Positions 20,721 to 32,656 are shown, counted from the first letter of the stretch. The stretch: 64,000 nucleotides of DNA from Metellina segmentata (GCA_947359465.1 OX375880.1:20536714-20600713), one strand, 5' to 3'. Numbers and translations are program-made. The notes: generated from the letters alone by a model not told the origin.

Positions 20721-21389
20721 ATGGATTCTATCCAGAAGGGTACATATTGTTATGGCTCATTCAATTTTTTAGCTTCAAGTTCATCTGGTAAGTATTCTAA
20801 TTCTAGTAAGTTCAGTTCATTATGAGCGAGATTATTGGTCAAAAATTGCTTTGAATGCTAAATTTTAAAATAAAATAGGTTTGTCATTTGAATGCTTGAT
20901 TTAATACATGATGTACCTATTGATGAAAATATAATTTTTTTTCATCGCACTGCTTTTTGTCATCTTACTGATGAAAATTAGATTAGAGAAATAGATAGAA
21001 AATTAGATAATTAGATTAAGATTAGATTAGATTAGAAAATTAGATTAGATGATAGAAAATTATAATTCGAATTGAAAATAATCTAAACGTATTAAACTGG
21101 ATACATAATTAATTGTTTTAGAATTTCTTGGATTGAAAAGTTGCATTTTTAGGATATAAATATTCCCATTTCAAAAATGTTTTTGTATTTAATGCCAATC
21201 CTCCTGAATACATTACACAATCTGAATATTATTGTAGTAAATACTTTAGGTTGTAGATGTAATCTTTTACAAACATTTCAGAATGATTTTCTGAGAGAGA
21301 GAGAGAGGTACGCTTAATATAGGGCTGTGGTTATGAACATTGCAACAGTACCGTATATGGTCAAGTTTTATATATGTTAGCACAAAGTA
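20721..21389. other. Intergenic with (ATTAG)n-like simple repeat
   Basis: Downstream of the MATH/BTB pseudogene. A degenerate GATTA/ATTAG repeat spans about 20980-21060, and a GA run occurs near 21293. No gene. Confidence 0.45.
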
Positions 21390-21893
21390 TCTATATATAT
21401 ATATATATAATTCTCTTACGTGGCACGCAAAAAAGGCGTTATTTGTTATCGCGTTTTGGCAACACTGTACGATTGTTTACCACGAAGCCTCGCTCCTCAA
21501 TTGAATTTATATCATTATCGATGAAATTTTATTGAAATTATATAGATATTAGTCGAGTTGTTGTAGCTTATATACAAACAACATACTGGATATTCGATTT
21601 CCAAAGCGGCACTCACATTTCGAGTCCAAATTTGCTGAAAGTTTTCATTTTAATTCCAAATTGTTCAAGTTCTGATTCCAGAGGTACTGTATAACTTTTC
21701 TGCAGTACTACAAATTTATATTTGAAAAATATTTGTTGGAGTATCATATTTTTTTAAACAATCCCTTCTGCAAGGACACATGTCTTCATTAATGCGAGAG
21801 AAGCGAGTAAGGTTCACGCAGCGAACCAATGAGGATTGCAAAGCAATCCTACGGGGGTTGGCGAGCGTCAGCGAGCAAGGGGCGGGCCCCTAG
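21390..21893 (+). mobile_element. Non-autonomous Helitron (504 bp)
   Basis: Begins TCTATATATATATATATAAT after a host A and ends with a GC-rich hairpin GGGGC-GG-GCCCC running into CTAG before a host T. The TC start, the CTAG end with a preceding hairpin, A|T insertion and lack of target duplication are the hallmarks of Helitrons. There is no Rep/helicase coding sequence, so it would depend on an autonomous relative. Confidence 0.8.
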
Positions 21894-22007
21894 TACATAA
21901 AATGTTTCATACACAGTCCCATTTAAATCCAGCTCAAAAGTAAGAGCAAAATATTTTTAAGGGACTTATGGTTTATGATTATTTTTAAGTACCTCACAAG
22001 TCTACAT

Positions 22008-22573
22008 CAGGCCTCGAAATAGATTTTTTAATACAGGTGCACCTTGTGCACCTAAGTTTTTAAATTAGATGCACAGGTTATATTTTAGGTTCACATTTTA
22101 AAATAACGTAATATAAGAGAATTAATGTTATATAAACTACTTTATTAGTTGGATATGTTTTTATAGGTTTTAGTAGTAGATAGTAAATAAAAATATTTAA
22201 AGATCTAAATTCTCCCTTCTCCGGCGCACGGTTGTCGCGACAGTTGCTTCAACAAAGCCATCTGGAAAATGTTTCGATCATCGGAAAGTTCTGGTGGCAG
22301 TGACACAAGTAAACCTTCATTATGTATAAGCCCGTTACGGCCCATCGATTTTGTTTTCGCATAGTGTGTATTTAGCAATTTTAATTAAGTTCCTTTAGAG
22401 AGAGAGAGAAGTTGATACTAATACTTTGTTCAAATATCAAAATAACATAAAACACGTTCTCCCCCTTTTTTTAATGTTAGGTTCATTGCGTGCACCTATC
22501 GGGAAAAAATTAGGCGCACAATTTTATTTTCATGTGCACAGTGCACCTGTGCACCCGGGTATTTCGAGCCCTG
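22008..22573 (-). mobile_element. hAT-type MITE, copy 3
   Basis: 566 bp, ends CAGGCCTCGAAAT and the complement of CAGGGCTCGAAAT, flanked by an exact 8-bp duplication GTCTACAT (22000-22007 and 22574-22581). Strongly similar to copy 2 throughout, including an internal GA-rich run. Confidence 0.93.
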
Positions 22574-22581
22574 GTCTACAT

Positions 22582-25500
22582 ACAAAGTTTATAGTTTGTT
22601 TTCTCAAAATTAGGTACGAAAATTACATTCATGAACAAATTTGAATAGATATATATCAGATACTTTGAAATTACGTGTTATTTACTCAATTTCATAAAAA
22701 AAAACATACATGCAAAACAGTGATTGTAGAAACATGTCAGTCATGCTGCTATATATACTGTTTCCATATTTCTCCATTTTCAAATATTAAGAACTTTGGA
22801 TGGTTTGGTGAATCAAAAAATAAAAGAAAACCCTTTGCACAAGTCTGCAATTTTTTCAAATAATTAGCATCGATCAATTTTGCTGTTTTCAAACATTTTG
22901 ACCTCATTTACATCGTTCTCCAATAAAAATGAGCAGAGGTGCCAAGAAACGGACAATGGCAGTGTTTAGTACACTAAAGTCACTCTCTGTTAGCATCATC
23001 CCCTTATTTTTTATGTTCTGAAGTTTCGAAATTTTTGGCCTTAATTAGGCTTAAAAGTTTAAAAATCAGATTTCGGACTGACTTGACTAGAAACTTCAGA
23101 CAGGTGCCAAAGTTTATTTTATGCTAAATTATTATGTGATGTTCGCACATAACAATGCCAAATGTTGGGCATATGTATGAAGTCAGATTTTAGCTCTAAA
23201 GTTCTGAAAAACGGTGAATCGAACATATTTTAGGCCACCACCAGTGCTATAACTTCAGTGATGTGCCAAAAAAAATAGCATCAATAACAATTAATTCTAG
23301 TAGTCTACTATACATTTTTGAAACCAAAAGTCTGTCACATGCAGGAAGTTTCGTAACAAATTAATTCTAATGACAGTGTTTTTCATCTGAAATGCTATAA
23401 AATGCCTTTACCCCCCCCCCCCTTTCCACAAAACCAGCTAAAACAGGACTATGGAGAGGAATTTTTTTAAAACGGTTTTCAAATTTTCACACAGGATAAG
23501 TACATATCGCACACTTAGTGAAAATTTCGGGAATATCAAAAATTAGCATAATCACAAGCGTACCTCTCAGAAAATCACGCTTGTTCATTGAGGTCTCTTA
23601 AAGCTATGAAAAGATTTTGCATTGCGTTAAATGATTTAAATTATGTTATTTGAAAGAAAATTATGCTGTAAAGATGGCAATAATCTATTTTCTTTCTGAT
23701 ATAAAAATCTTAAAATAAATCATAAATCTAGTCATTTTGACAAAAATTGACTAGACCTTGATCTTGTCATAAAAAAAAAAACGCAATAACATGTTATCTC
23801 GTCTTTTGCAAAATTTGTCAGATTTTGATGGACAAAATGTCTCGGCATTAGATGTAAACTGACTAGAACTTGATCTTCTAAGAAAAATCCCAGTATACGA
23901 GTTATCTCGCCTTTAACAAAATTGGTTGCATCTTGATGGATGAGATAACTTACTCATTTCAAGACAACTTTACGCTGATGTCACGTGACGGATGTGCCGG
24001 GTTACTCTACTTTTGTGACTTTTTTTGGCGCTAATAATTTGTTTGAACACATTTGTTAGATCGAAGTTTTCAAACGAATGATTAATCGGAATTGCTACAT
24101 TAATCGCAATTCTAATTCTGCCATTTTCAGTTTGCCATTGACAAATGCTTATGGCTTTAGCCATTATCTGTGTAAATTAGTTTATTTGAAAGCTATAATC
24201 TTTTAATCTACGTAGCTATGAGTGTATAAATCTAGGTACGTGACAGCATTTATAACACTTTTTTTATGGTACTTTATACTGTGATCTAAAATGTATATTC
24301 TTTTACTTTTGCTTGAAGCAACGTTCCCAAAGGATTTCCTTGAGTTATGCAACTTCTTGAATGTTTCGCAAAAGAAAGGATATTTCTGTTTAAGTGCTGT
24401 TGCATCTATTTTGGCTGTTGTATTTTATAGTTCATGTTTATAATACATGTTTTCTACACTATTCAGTTTCGGAGCAATACTCTTCAGCCATGTTTGTAAC
24501 GTTGATGAAAGCTGGATGTTCCATGGAATACGAAGAACTAATACACGTAAGGATTAAATAGATGTAAATAACAATGTTTATATCTGTTTTCATTAATAAT
24601 TGTAATCTCTTGTCCCTATTTCGTAATTTTCCAAATGGTACGTTCTCTTAAGTCAACTTTGCTTGGAATGCTAAGAAGTAGGATATACTTTAATTAGCCG
24701 GCAAATGAATTTTAGATCATTTGCTTCTGTTTATACCTATTTAGGAAAAACACTTCTGGAGATTTTTCCAGTTAGCCAGTCAAACCTCATTAAAGACCCA
24801 CTCGATATGAATTAACTCGTAATACAGACTAAATTCTAATCCCACCAAATATTCAAACATTGATAATTAGAATTGTTAGATACATGCTGGTTACACTATT
24901 AGGGGCAAACGGATTTTAATTATTGAAGCATTAAGTGACTCCAAAGTTGTAGAAGAGTGAAGTTGAAAAAATAAATGGAGATTCCAACGACATAGGAATA
25001 AGTATGTCTTTAAAAGAAACTAAGCAACTGTTGACTTTTAAAAATTGTTCACCGCTATTTGTTTGGCGATGAAAATTCACTGCTTAATTTCGTAATCAAT
25101 AATTATCTGAAAAATAATCTATCAAAAACAAACAATTTTTGTGATGAAGAATACAATTTATCTGAACCAGGAATTGTGTAATAAGTAATGTAAATACACG
25201 AACTACCGTTTATATGAATTATTTTTACTGTCCCATGAAATTTACCTCAACGAGATTTGAATATCTATATTTATGCTCTTGAATTGAGCATTTATAGTTC
25301 GTAATGCAAATTTTCTGCATGGGTGCATGTTCAACTTCAAAATTCCCTTAAGTTATTTTTGTTATGTTGATGAAAGCTGGGTAAATAGCAATATTTGTAT
25401 CCGCTTTTCATTGATTGTAATTTCTATTCCTATTTTAATATTTTATGCAGATTGTGAATACTGTTGAGAAACTTGATTTTATATGTTTCCTAGCAGGATA

Positions 25501-25656
25501 TGCTCTGGGTGGTATACTAAGGTTTCATTGAAACCATAACAATTTAGCCATTATTCTTACGTTTATGATTCATAATACATGCTATCTGCATGTTCAGTTT
25601 CAGAACATTTACTTTTAAGCATTTTTGTTTTATCAATTAAAGATGAGTGTACTTGC
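22582..25656. other. Intergenic, A+T rich, weakly repetitive
   Basis: No gene recognised in 3.1 kb. Satellite-like fragments related to the 45-bp minisatellite occur at about 23745-23950 (TTGACTAGACCTTGATCTTG and GACAAAATGTCTCGGCATTAG). A degenerate motif around ATGTTGATGAAAGCTGG recurs near 24500 and 25370, suggesting an old local duplication. There is a C-run at about 23412. Confidence 0.45.
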
Positions 25657-25660
25657 TTAA

Positions 25661-27178
25661 GGTGCCTGCCTACCTATGAAACCGCATTTGTGGAGAAAAA
25701 TACGATTTTTTAATTTTGCCTATTTTGAAAGTATAGTTTCTTAGCTTTCCAAATCAGTTTAAATTTTGTTTCTATCTTTCTTAGAACTCTAGTTTCTGAA
25801 CTTTTAATATTAGTATGTTGACAGATTTTCAAACCGTAAGTAGTCTTCTGCTAACGGAAGTGGGACGAAAAACCCGCATAGAATATTAAAATTTGTTCGT
25901 TCACATTGAATATTTAAAAAAAAGGTTAAGTAATTGTTTAATTAAGTTGTTTTAGTAAGATTTGTTATAGAAATGTCTCCACGGCAAAACTCAAAACGTC
26001 AACGAGTGTTTCAATGGCGTAATTTGGCAACGAGTGCCAAAAGAGGTGTTTGTCAGCCTCAAAACTGTCAAGTTAGGAGCCTATGATGCCATAATTCAAT
26101 TTAACGATGGTTTTAAAGGTTGCCTAAATGTTTTCAATAGACTTAATTTGACAAATCCTGGGCGTTTTACAGTAGAAGGCTATAGACTCTCGGACGGCTT
26201 GCGGATTCGAGATTCGAAGAATCATTCCACCGTTGTTGCAAGGAAGCGCAGGAAACTTTTAAAAGCCATTCGGAAGAAAAAAACATCAGTTTTCAATGAC
26301 CAAGAAGGTGACCTTTACAAATCAGGAGCTTTTTAATGTCAGGTTTTTTATCTAAAGTGTAAGTGTAGAAGTTTTTTTTTATTTTATGCTTTTTCTCAAA
26401 ATCAGATTTTTTACATTTTGCTCTTACGCACAACATTATAACTCATAACATTATGCTTCAAATAATTTTAAACTTTGATAGAATATTGTAAAGGGTTCAA
26501 TTTAGGTAACCTACCTTTATTTTGATTGTTTATGCATTATGTTTTAGTTTTTTGATTACATAAGTATAGAGTTGTAATCATTTTTTGTGGCCGGGGAAAG
26601 CCACTGGGTTCTGTTTGGGTAAGAAAATGGAATGCTAGGGAGCCAAAATTTAGTGTAACATCTTTAATGAGATCTAAGTTACACACAACACACATATTAA
26701 ATTTAGTTAAGAGTTAGGGATACAGAGGACCATGCGTCCGCGCATGGGAAACTTGGCTCTCGACTGCCTATTTCATATTGCTAACCGTCAGAGGGAGACA
26801 CTGTCATTAGCATAAACATGGGCGCTACATTTTTAAGATTTTTTTCTATGTCGAAAGGTGTTCAAGTGCATAAATATTTTTAATACAAAGTTTCAGTTAT
26901 AATATTGGTAGAGATCCCAGAAGAGGGTTTTGATAACACAATACAATTTACAAAAATAGAATATCTTAATTTGAATTTCAGTTTTGTTGTTTTTCTTAGT
27001 TGTTAATTTATTGAGATTTTTTGTTTATTTTTAGCAAAAAATGAAAATTAAAAAAACATATATAGCTATTTTATATATTATTCATAGTTTTTAGATGCAT
27101 TTGGTAGTATAATGCACATAACAAGTCAATTTTTGAAGTATTTAAAAAAAAAAAGGTCTCCGAACGTAGGCAGGCACC
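25661..27178 (+). mobile_element. Kolobok-like TTAA element, deleted (1518 bp)
   Basis: Flanked by TTAA on both sides (25657-25660 and 27179-27182), with a 13-bp perfect terminal inverted repeat GGTGCCTGCCTAC. TTAA duplications occur in piggyBac and Kolobok. The transposase remnant inside points to Kolobok (Mutator-like transposase domain). Most of the transposase is missing. Confidence 0.78.
26001..26336 (+). pseudogene. C-terminal remnant of a Kolobok-type transposase
   Basis: Reads NECFNGVIWQRVPKEVFVSL, then KLGAYDAIIQFNDGFKG, then a basic tail ARKRRKLLKAIRKKK, ending at a stop at 26336. The order NE-N-IW-PK-FV followed by G-YDA-FN-G is typical of the end of the Mutator-like transposase domain in Kolobok-like proteins. 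Only about 110 residues remain; the catalytic DDE core lies upstream in complete proteins and is absent here. The first ATG in this frame is at none of the expected places, so it is a relic rather than a gene. Confidence 0.65.
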
Positions 27179-27182
27179 TTAA

Positions 27183-27940
27183 TATGAACTATTATGCACG
27201 AGGTATAATTCTAGATATTTAAGGATACAAGTCTACTTAAGTAACGATCTGCCAATGGGCTTGGTTTGGAAAGCTACCTAGCAGAAATTGCAAAACTATT
27301 GCGGGAAGTATCCAATAATGAATCTCACGTCTCATTAAGAAGTGGAAACTTCGATAAGAGGCCACAGTTCTAGTCGGGTGAAGAACAACTGGAACTCTAT
27401 TCTCAGATGTTTCGCATTAAAGCTATTGCAATCTGTTCGGAGGACATGACACCAGGTTGCTCACGCTTTTCCATGAAAATCATGTGTTGTCCTCTGCTCG
27501 CTCTGTCTCCTCTTCTGCCTTAATTAAGGCAATGCAAGAAATATAAGCAGTTATATTGTAATTCACAATGTAATTCTCCAAGAAAGGTACCACATTTGAT
27601 CACAACACTTTGTTTTATCCACACAATCTTCCAAGATATAAATTATACCATTTTTATTAAACATTACAATTGGCTTTTATATTTTATCTATATACATGTT
27701 TTTCCTTTTGTTGTACTAAATAGTAGATTTTGTTGAGGGAGCATTTTTTTAATGTTGCCCAATGGAATTAACTTTTCGGTTGATTATCAAAGATTTTGGA
27801 TAACATGCCTCTATTTGCATTTATGAACTGTTACGTGTTATATACTAGTCTGTTATGCAAATTTTTTACCTGCTGAATCTCAGTAATTGCAAGTGATCAC
27901 TGTATAGCTTGGTATATAAACTTTGGTAGATTACAGTATT
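27183..27940. other. Intergenic
   Basis: Between the TTAA element and the LINE. A slightly GC-richer segment (about 27240-27560) has short open stretches such as LELYSQMFRIKAIAICSEDM, which I cannot assign. No supported gene. Confidence 0.35.
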
Positions 27941-28056
27941 TGAATCCATTTATAGTCATAGTCATAGTCATATAGAGTGGGGAGGTCAGGAAAGCCCTAG
28001 GTGCTGATTCCACTAGGGAATATTGCACCACACCCCATTGTTTTTCGATATTCCTG

Positions 28057-31000
28057 TCAGAGAAAGCCAGATTCCTTGAGAAAGGCCAAAAGGCTTTTGA
28101 CAGGTTCTTCGTGAATTGTATCAAGTTCTGTTCCAAGACCTAGACTTGAGTGCCTTATGTGAAGCAGAGCTTCGCATTCAAAAAGTATGTGGTGGGCAGT
28201 TTCCTCCACCATATTGCATTTTCTGCATAGAGGTTCTTCTTTAAAGATTCCCATCCTATGAAGGTGTTTTCTTAGGTGATAGTGGCCTGTGAGAAATCCA
28301 ACTATCACCCTCATCTTACCCCTGCTAAGACGAAGGATCTGAGAAGATGTTTTCATAGAAGGTTCTTGAATCATAAGCCTTGCATGTTTTTGATCGGTGG
28401 TTTGCTTCCACTTTTTTGTAGTTTCTTTAAGCATTCTTTCTCCTATCACCCTTTTTGCGGTAGTCTTAGAGATCCCGCAAAAAGGCTCAGGGCTTAAAGG
28501 TAGGTCTGCAGTCCCCAGTTTGGCTAACTTATCTGCATTTTCGTTTCCTTCTACACCAGTATGCCCTGGTACCCAAGTAAGAAAGATCCTATTATGGGTC
28601 CCCAAGTCATGTAGAAGGTTCCTACATTCCCAAACAAGTTTGGAGCTTATTTGGAATGAGTTTATTGCCTTTAAGGCTGCTTGACTGTCACTGAATATGT
28701 AGATTTTCCTATTTGAGTAGGATCTTCTAAAACATTCTTGTAGACAGTAGATGATAGCAAGCAGTTCCGCTTGAAATACTGTGGCATGTTTTCCTAATTT
28801 TCGGGAAATCCTTGCCTTAGGTCTGATCCCACATATTCCAGCACCTGCCTTTTCGTTTTGTCTGGAGCCATCTGTGTACCACACAATGTCTCCATTTGTG
28901 AGCTTGTAGTTTTCCTCTTTCCATTCCTCTCTTAGGTCAATAAGTACCTCAAAGGGTCTTTGAAAGAGGAATCTTGTCTCCATGATGTCGGAGGGCATCA
29001 AAAGTATAGGGTCAAAGAATTTTTGGTTAATACTGGTGTGGGACTTTTGGCTGGCAAAATCCATCCACAGTCCAGCGTTTTCCAGTCTGTAGGAACTTCT
29101 TCTGGCAGCACCGCTGATAAAGATATCAAGTGGGACGACAGATAGAATAATTTCCATGGCTCTGGTGGGAGTGGAGGACATAGCACCTGTTATACTCAGG
29201 CAGGCAGCTCTTTGAAGACTGTCTAGCTTGGTCTTAACAGTCAATTGTTCCGTCTTTTTCCACCAGACCACAGCCGCATAGGTCACAATGGGTCTAATAG
29301 CCATAGTGTATAGCCAATAGGTCATCTTTGGCCTTAGACCCCATGATTTACCAAGAACTCTTCTACATCGTAGAAGTCCAACTTTTGCTTGGTTAATTTT
29401 ACTTTTCAGATGCTGATTCCAGGTTAATTTAGTGTCCAGTATAACTCCCAGATATTTAACCTCGCTCAGCATATTTACTTTTTCCCCTAGTAGGGTAGGT
29501 ATATCACTTTTGTCAATGCAGGTTCTTCTTCGTGTAAATGGGACAAGAGTAGTCTTTTGAGGATTTACTCTCAAATTCTTTTCACAGCACCATCTTGCGA
29601 TTCTGTTCAGGGTCCCCTGCATGATATTTATCACCGTTTTCTCATCCATGCCCGATATGTAGACGACAATGTCATCTGCATATCCCTGGGCATAAATGCC
29701 GCTTTGATTGAGGTCTGCAATTAGGTCATCAACCACCAGATTCCACAACAGAGGGGAGAGAACTCCTCCCTGAGGGCAGCCTCTAGTGGGTCTAGCCTGA
29801 AGTGTTGCCCCAAACAACTCTGTTGTAATAATTCTGTCTGCTAACAAGGAGTTTATCCATTTGCAGACCTGTGGTTCAATAGCTCTGCTGACAGCAGCAG
29901 CAGCGATTGAGTTAAAAGAGGTATTATCGAAAGCACCCTCAATATCAAGAAAAGCTGCCAAATCCATTTCCTTGCACTCCAGGGTCTTCTCAATCTTTAC
30001 AACCAGGTGTTGCAAAGCCACCTCTGTAGATTTACCGGGTTGATAGGCAAATTGGTTTTTGTGAAGAGGTCTGGTATTCCTCATTACATCCCTAATGTGT
30101 CTATCAATTATTTTTTCCATACACTTAAGTATGAAAGATGATAGACTGATAGGACGAAAGTTCTTAGCCTGGTCATATTGGCTTTTTCCAGGTTTGGGCA
30201 GAAAGACTACCCTTGCCTTTCTCCATGGTCTGGGGATATATTCAAGAGCTAGACTAGCTCTGAACATTTTACACAAGACCCGTGAGATGAGATCGGCCGA
30301 TTTCTGAAGCACAATCGGTATTATCCCATCTGGTCCTGGAGTTTTATATGGTTCAAATGAGTTGATAGCCCATAGTACTTGTTTAACAGTAAAAATTTTC
30401 TTGGCAACTATCCAGTTTTCCCTTCTCACCCTTATTGGATATCCCAGGGGAGAAGGGTTTAACTCATTAGGTACCAAGTTGGAGTTTGGAAAATGTGTCT
30501 CAACCAGAGTCTCTATAACTTCTCTGCCAGTTTTGGTATAGCCACCGGAATTATTCTTAAGGGTCCCCACCAATATTGGTGTATCTCTTTTAAGAATTTT
30601 GTGGAGTCTAGCGCCCTCAGCGGTACTTTCAACCGAATCACAGAACTTCCTCCATGAATTCCTTTTGGCCATTCGAACAGCTTTGTTGTATTCTGAAAGT
30701 AGGCACTTGTATTCTTCCCACTTGCCAGATTTCTTTGCTTTCCTGAAAAGTTTTCTTACTGTCTTCCTCTGCCTCATAAGGTCTTGGTTCCACCATGAGT
30801 TAGGTTGTTTGCCTTTCCTTAGAAGCAGGGGACAGTTATTTGTATATGAAATATAGATTGCCTGCTGCAGGCTGTCTGCGAACAGTTCTAGATCGTAAGT
30901 ATCATAGATTTTCCGAGAGAAGTCCTCCAGGTAATTCTGGAGTTCATTGTAAAAAAAGGTCCAGTTCGTCCTTTTGGGATCTCTGAACGTCTTCTCCCAG

Positions 31001-31683
31001 TGATATTCAGATTTCAGTGAGAAGTGGATAAATTGATGGTCTGCCATTGAAGGCTTCTCATCAACATGCCAATTGTGAATATAACTACTTAGTTCAGGGC
31101 TGGCTAAGGTTATATCAAGTACTTCCTTTCTTACACTGGTTATAAAGGTCGGTTTGTTTCCTACATTTAAGATATCTAGGTTATTTTCAAGTACAAAGTC
31201 TAAAAGAGCTTCACCTCTGTCATTGATATTGGAGCTGCCCCAGATTGTGTGGTGTGCATTCACATCACAACCGAGAATCAATCCCGATTGCTGTTCTGCA
31301 CACGCTGTCAACAATCTCTTCAGCTCTGCACTCACAGGATCTTTTTCCTCATATGGCAGGTACCCAGAGCCTATCAAGATTTCTCTGGTTCTCCCGCCAT
31401 TATGAAGAGTTATCTTTGCTACTGCCAAATCCCTAGAACAAAGTTCATGGATCGGCATTGCATCGATGTTGTTGTTAATAAGTAAGCAAGCTCTTGGAGA
31501 GGAGCTTGCAAAATCATAAATTAACTTACCTCCACTGTCCTTTAATCCCCTGATGCCTTCTTTGTACAGCCAGGGTTCTTGGATTAGGGCAATGTGGATT
31601 CCCTCAGTCCGGAAAACCCCACTGAGGTTGGCTGCAGCAAGTCGTTTATGCTGCAGGTTGGCCTGCAGGAGCTTCATTGACAT
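28057..31683 (-). CDS. Non-LTR retrotransposon ORF2: endonuclease, reverse transcriptase, RNase H
   Basis: 1208 residues, uninterrupted. Residues 1-230 form an APE-type endonuclease with motifs LIQEPW, GCDVNAHHTIWGSS and the terminal ADH (SMADHQF). The reverse transcriptase lies at about 430-760; motifs include GPDGIIP, FRPISLSSF, FLDIEGAFDN, CPQGGVLSPLLW and catalytic YADD at 668-671. RNase H starts near 934 with WYTDGSRQNEKAGAG, then QAELLAI, SDSQAALKAI and WVPGHTGVEGNENADKLAK. The C-terminus ends with a CCHC-like CRKCNMVEETAHHILFEC. The protein nicks DNA and reverse transcribes the element RNA at the nick. The ATG at 31683 lies inside the end of ORF1, in the +1 frame, so translation probably depends on coupling to ORF1 termination. 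RNase H plus this layout point to the R1/Loa/I group; the exact clade is inferred. Confidence 0.93.
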   Translation of the reverse strand: MSMKLLQANLQHKRLAAANLSGVFRTEGIHIALIQEPWLYKEGIRGLKDSGGKLIYDFASSSPRACLLINNNIDAMPIHELCSRDLAVAKITLHNGGRTREILIGSGYLPYEEKDPVSAELKRLLTACAEQQSGLILGCDVNAHHTIWGSSNINDRGEALLDFVLENNLDILNVGNKPTFITSVRKEVLDITLASPELSSYIHNWHVDEKPSMADHQFIHFSLKSEYHWEKTFRDPKRTNWTFFYNELQNYLEDFSRKIYDTYDLELFADSLQQAIYISYTNNCPLLLRKGKQPNSWWNQDLMRQRKTVRKLFRKAKKSGKWEEYKCLLSEYNKAVRMAKRNSWRKFCDSVESTAEGARLHKILKRDTPILVGTLKNNSGGYTKTGREVIETLVETHFPNSNLVPNELNPSPLGYPIRVRRENWIVAKKIFTVKQVLWAINSFEPYKTPGPDGIIPIVLQKSADLISRVLCKMFRASLALEYIPRPWRKARVVFLPKPGKSQYDQAKNFRPISLSSFILKCMEKIIDRHIRDVMRNTRPLHKNQFAYQPGKSTEVALQHLVVKIEKTLECKEMDLAAFLDIEGAFDNTSFNSIAAAAVSRAIEPQVCKWINSLLADRIITTELFGATLQARPTRGCPQGGVLSPLLWNLVVDDLIADLNQSGIYAQGYADDIVVYISGMDEKTVINIMQGTLNRIARWCCEKNLRVNPQKTTLVPFTRRRTCIDKSDIPTLLGEKVNMLSEVKYLGVILDTKLTWNQHLKSKINQAKVGLLRCRRVLGKSWGLRPKMTYWLYTMAIRPIVTYAAVVWWKKTEQLTVKTKLDSLQRAACLSITGAMSSTPTRAMEIILSVVPLDIFISGAARRSSYRLENAGLWMDFASQKSHTSINQKFFDPILLMPSDIMETRFLFQRPFEVLIDLREEWKEENYKLTNGDIVWYTDGSRQNEKAGAGICGIRPKARISRKLGKHATVFQAELLAIIYCLQECFRRSYSNRKIYIFSDSQAALKAINSFQISSKLVWECRNLLHDLGTHNRIFLTWVPGHTGVEGNENADKLAKLGTADLPLSPEPFCGISKTTAKRVIGERMLKETTKKWKQTTDQKHARLMIQEPSMKTSSQILRLSRGKMRVIVGFLTGHYHLRKHLHRMGIFKEEPLCRKCNMVEETAHHILFECEALLHIRHSSLGLGTELDTIHEEPVKSLLAFLKESGFL

Positions 31684-32656
31684 TGTCAGTGGAAGCTGTA
31701 GCAGGTTTTTCCAGAGCCCTAGCCTGCACTTGGGTAAAGCCTATGTAGAATTTACATTCTCTACCCATCAAGGTCTTGGCATCTTGTTCTGGAATACTTA
31801 CCACAATGGTTCTACCCTCATTACCAGATTTTTGGTTGAGGATTCCCCATTCTGTGGCAGTTAGTCCACCGTTCTGAGCTTCTACTTTTTGTAGAATCTC
31901 TTTACCGGAGAACTTGTTGTATATAGCTGGGATCTTGGCTATAAATTTTTTGGTTTTAACGATTTTGCGTGCCTCGTCAACAAGGAGGGACAAGCCGTTC
32001 CATGGTGACATTTCTCTAACAGTTCTGGTCAGCCATTGGCTGCTGTTAGAGTCGGCACAGAGGATAATTATAGCTCCTCCTTCCAGACGACAATATTTGA
32101 ATTGAGGTCCTGTTCCCGGAGGAACGCCCTCAATCTTAGACATTGCGTCTAGTTGGAAGGTCATCAGCTGTTCTTCTGACAGTTTCTGGTCTGGATATCC
32201 TTCCACGACAACTGCCATCTTCACAGCCGATAAGGTGTCACTATAACTAGGGTCTGCCCCGTTTCCGGGTTTAGCCCTCTTTGTTGACATTTTCTCCTGA
32301 GAGTGGGGAGTACTACCATCCGACCTTGGCCTCTTGGTAGAGGGCCTGATCGGGGTCTGTAACTCCTTTCCCTTTGGAGTGGTTTTGGCTTTTGGTTTGG
32401 GTCTGTTCTCTACCCATGTACCCTCAGCTAACTTCCTTTCTTTGGTCAGCCTTTTTTTGGCAGCCCCAGAGATTTTTTTCCTCTGTATATCAATCCTGTC
32501 AAGCCCCAAGACTATCTTTTGGAGATCTCGATCTCCTTCAAGGTCTGTCTGTGGGGTTGCAGGGCCTGATCCTGAGGATTGGGTCTCCATCAAGGTCTGA
32601 TTATCTTCCTCTTTGGAGTCGGTGGTTTGATTTTTGTTTTCATTATTTTTTTCCAT
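31646..32656 (-). CDS. Non-LTR retrotransposon ORF1 (nucleic-acid-binding protein)
   Basis: 336 residues, uninterrupted. The N-terminal half is charged and low-complexity: Gln/Thr/Ser-rich at first, then Lys/Arg/Pro-rich (KRPRSDGSTPHSQ) and likely disordered. The C-terminal half (about residues 145-310) is a folded region, from DTLSAVKMAVVVEGYP through FKYCRLEGGAIIILCADSNS to ECKFYIGFTQVQA. It resembles the DUF4780 domain found in ORF1 proteins of insect LINEs; this is from memory. There are no CCHC zinc knuckles, unlike the jockey-type ORF1 at 42151. It would coat element RNA. It stops 38 bp after the ORF2 start. Confidence 0.85.
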   Translation of the reverse strand: MEKNNENKNQTTDSKEEDNQTLMETQSSGSGPATPQTDLEGDRDLQKIVLGLDRIDIQRKKISGAAKKRLTKERKLAEGTWVENRPKPKAKTTPKGKELQTPIRPSTKRPRSDGSTPHSQEKMSTKRAKPGNGADPSYSDTLSAVKMAVVVEGYPDQKLSEEQLMTFQLDAMSKIEGVPPGTGPQFKYCRLEGGAIIILCADSNSSQWLTRTVREMSPWNGLSLLVDEARKIVKTKKFIAKIPAIYNKFSGKEILQKVEAQNGGLTATEWGILNQKSGNEGRTIVVSIPEQDAKTLMGRECKFYIGFTQVQARALEKPATASTDNVNEAPAGQPAA

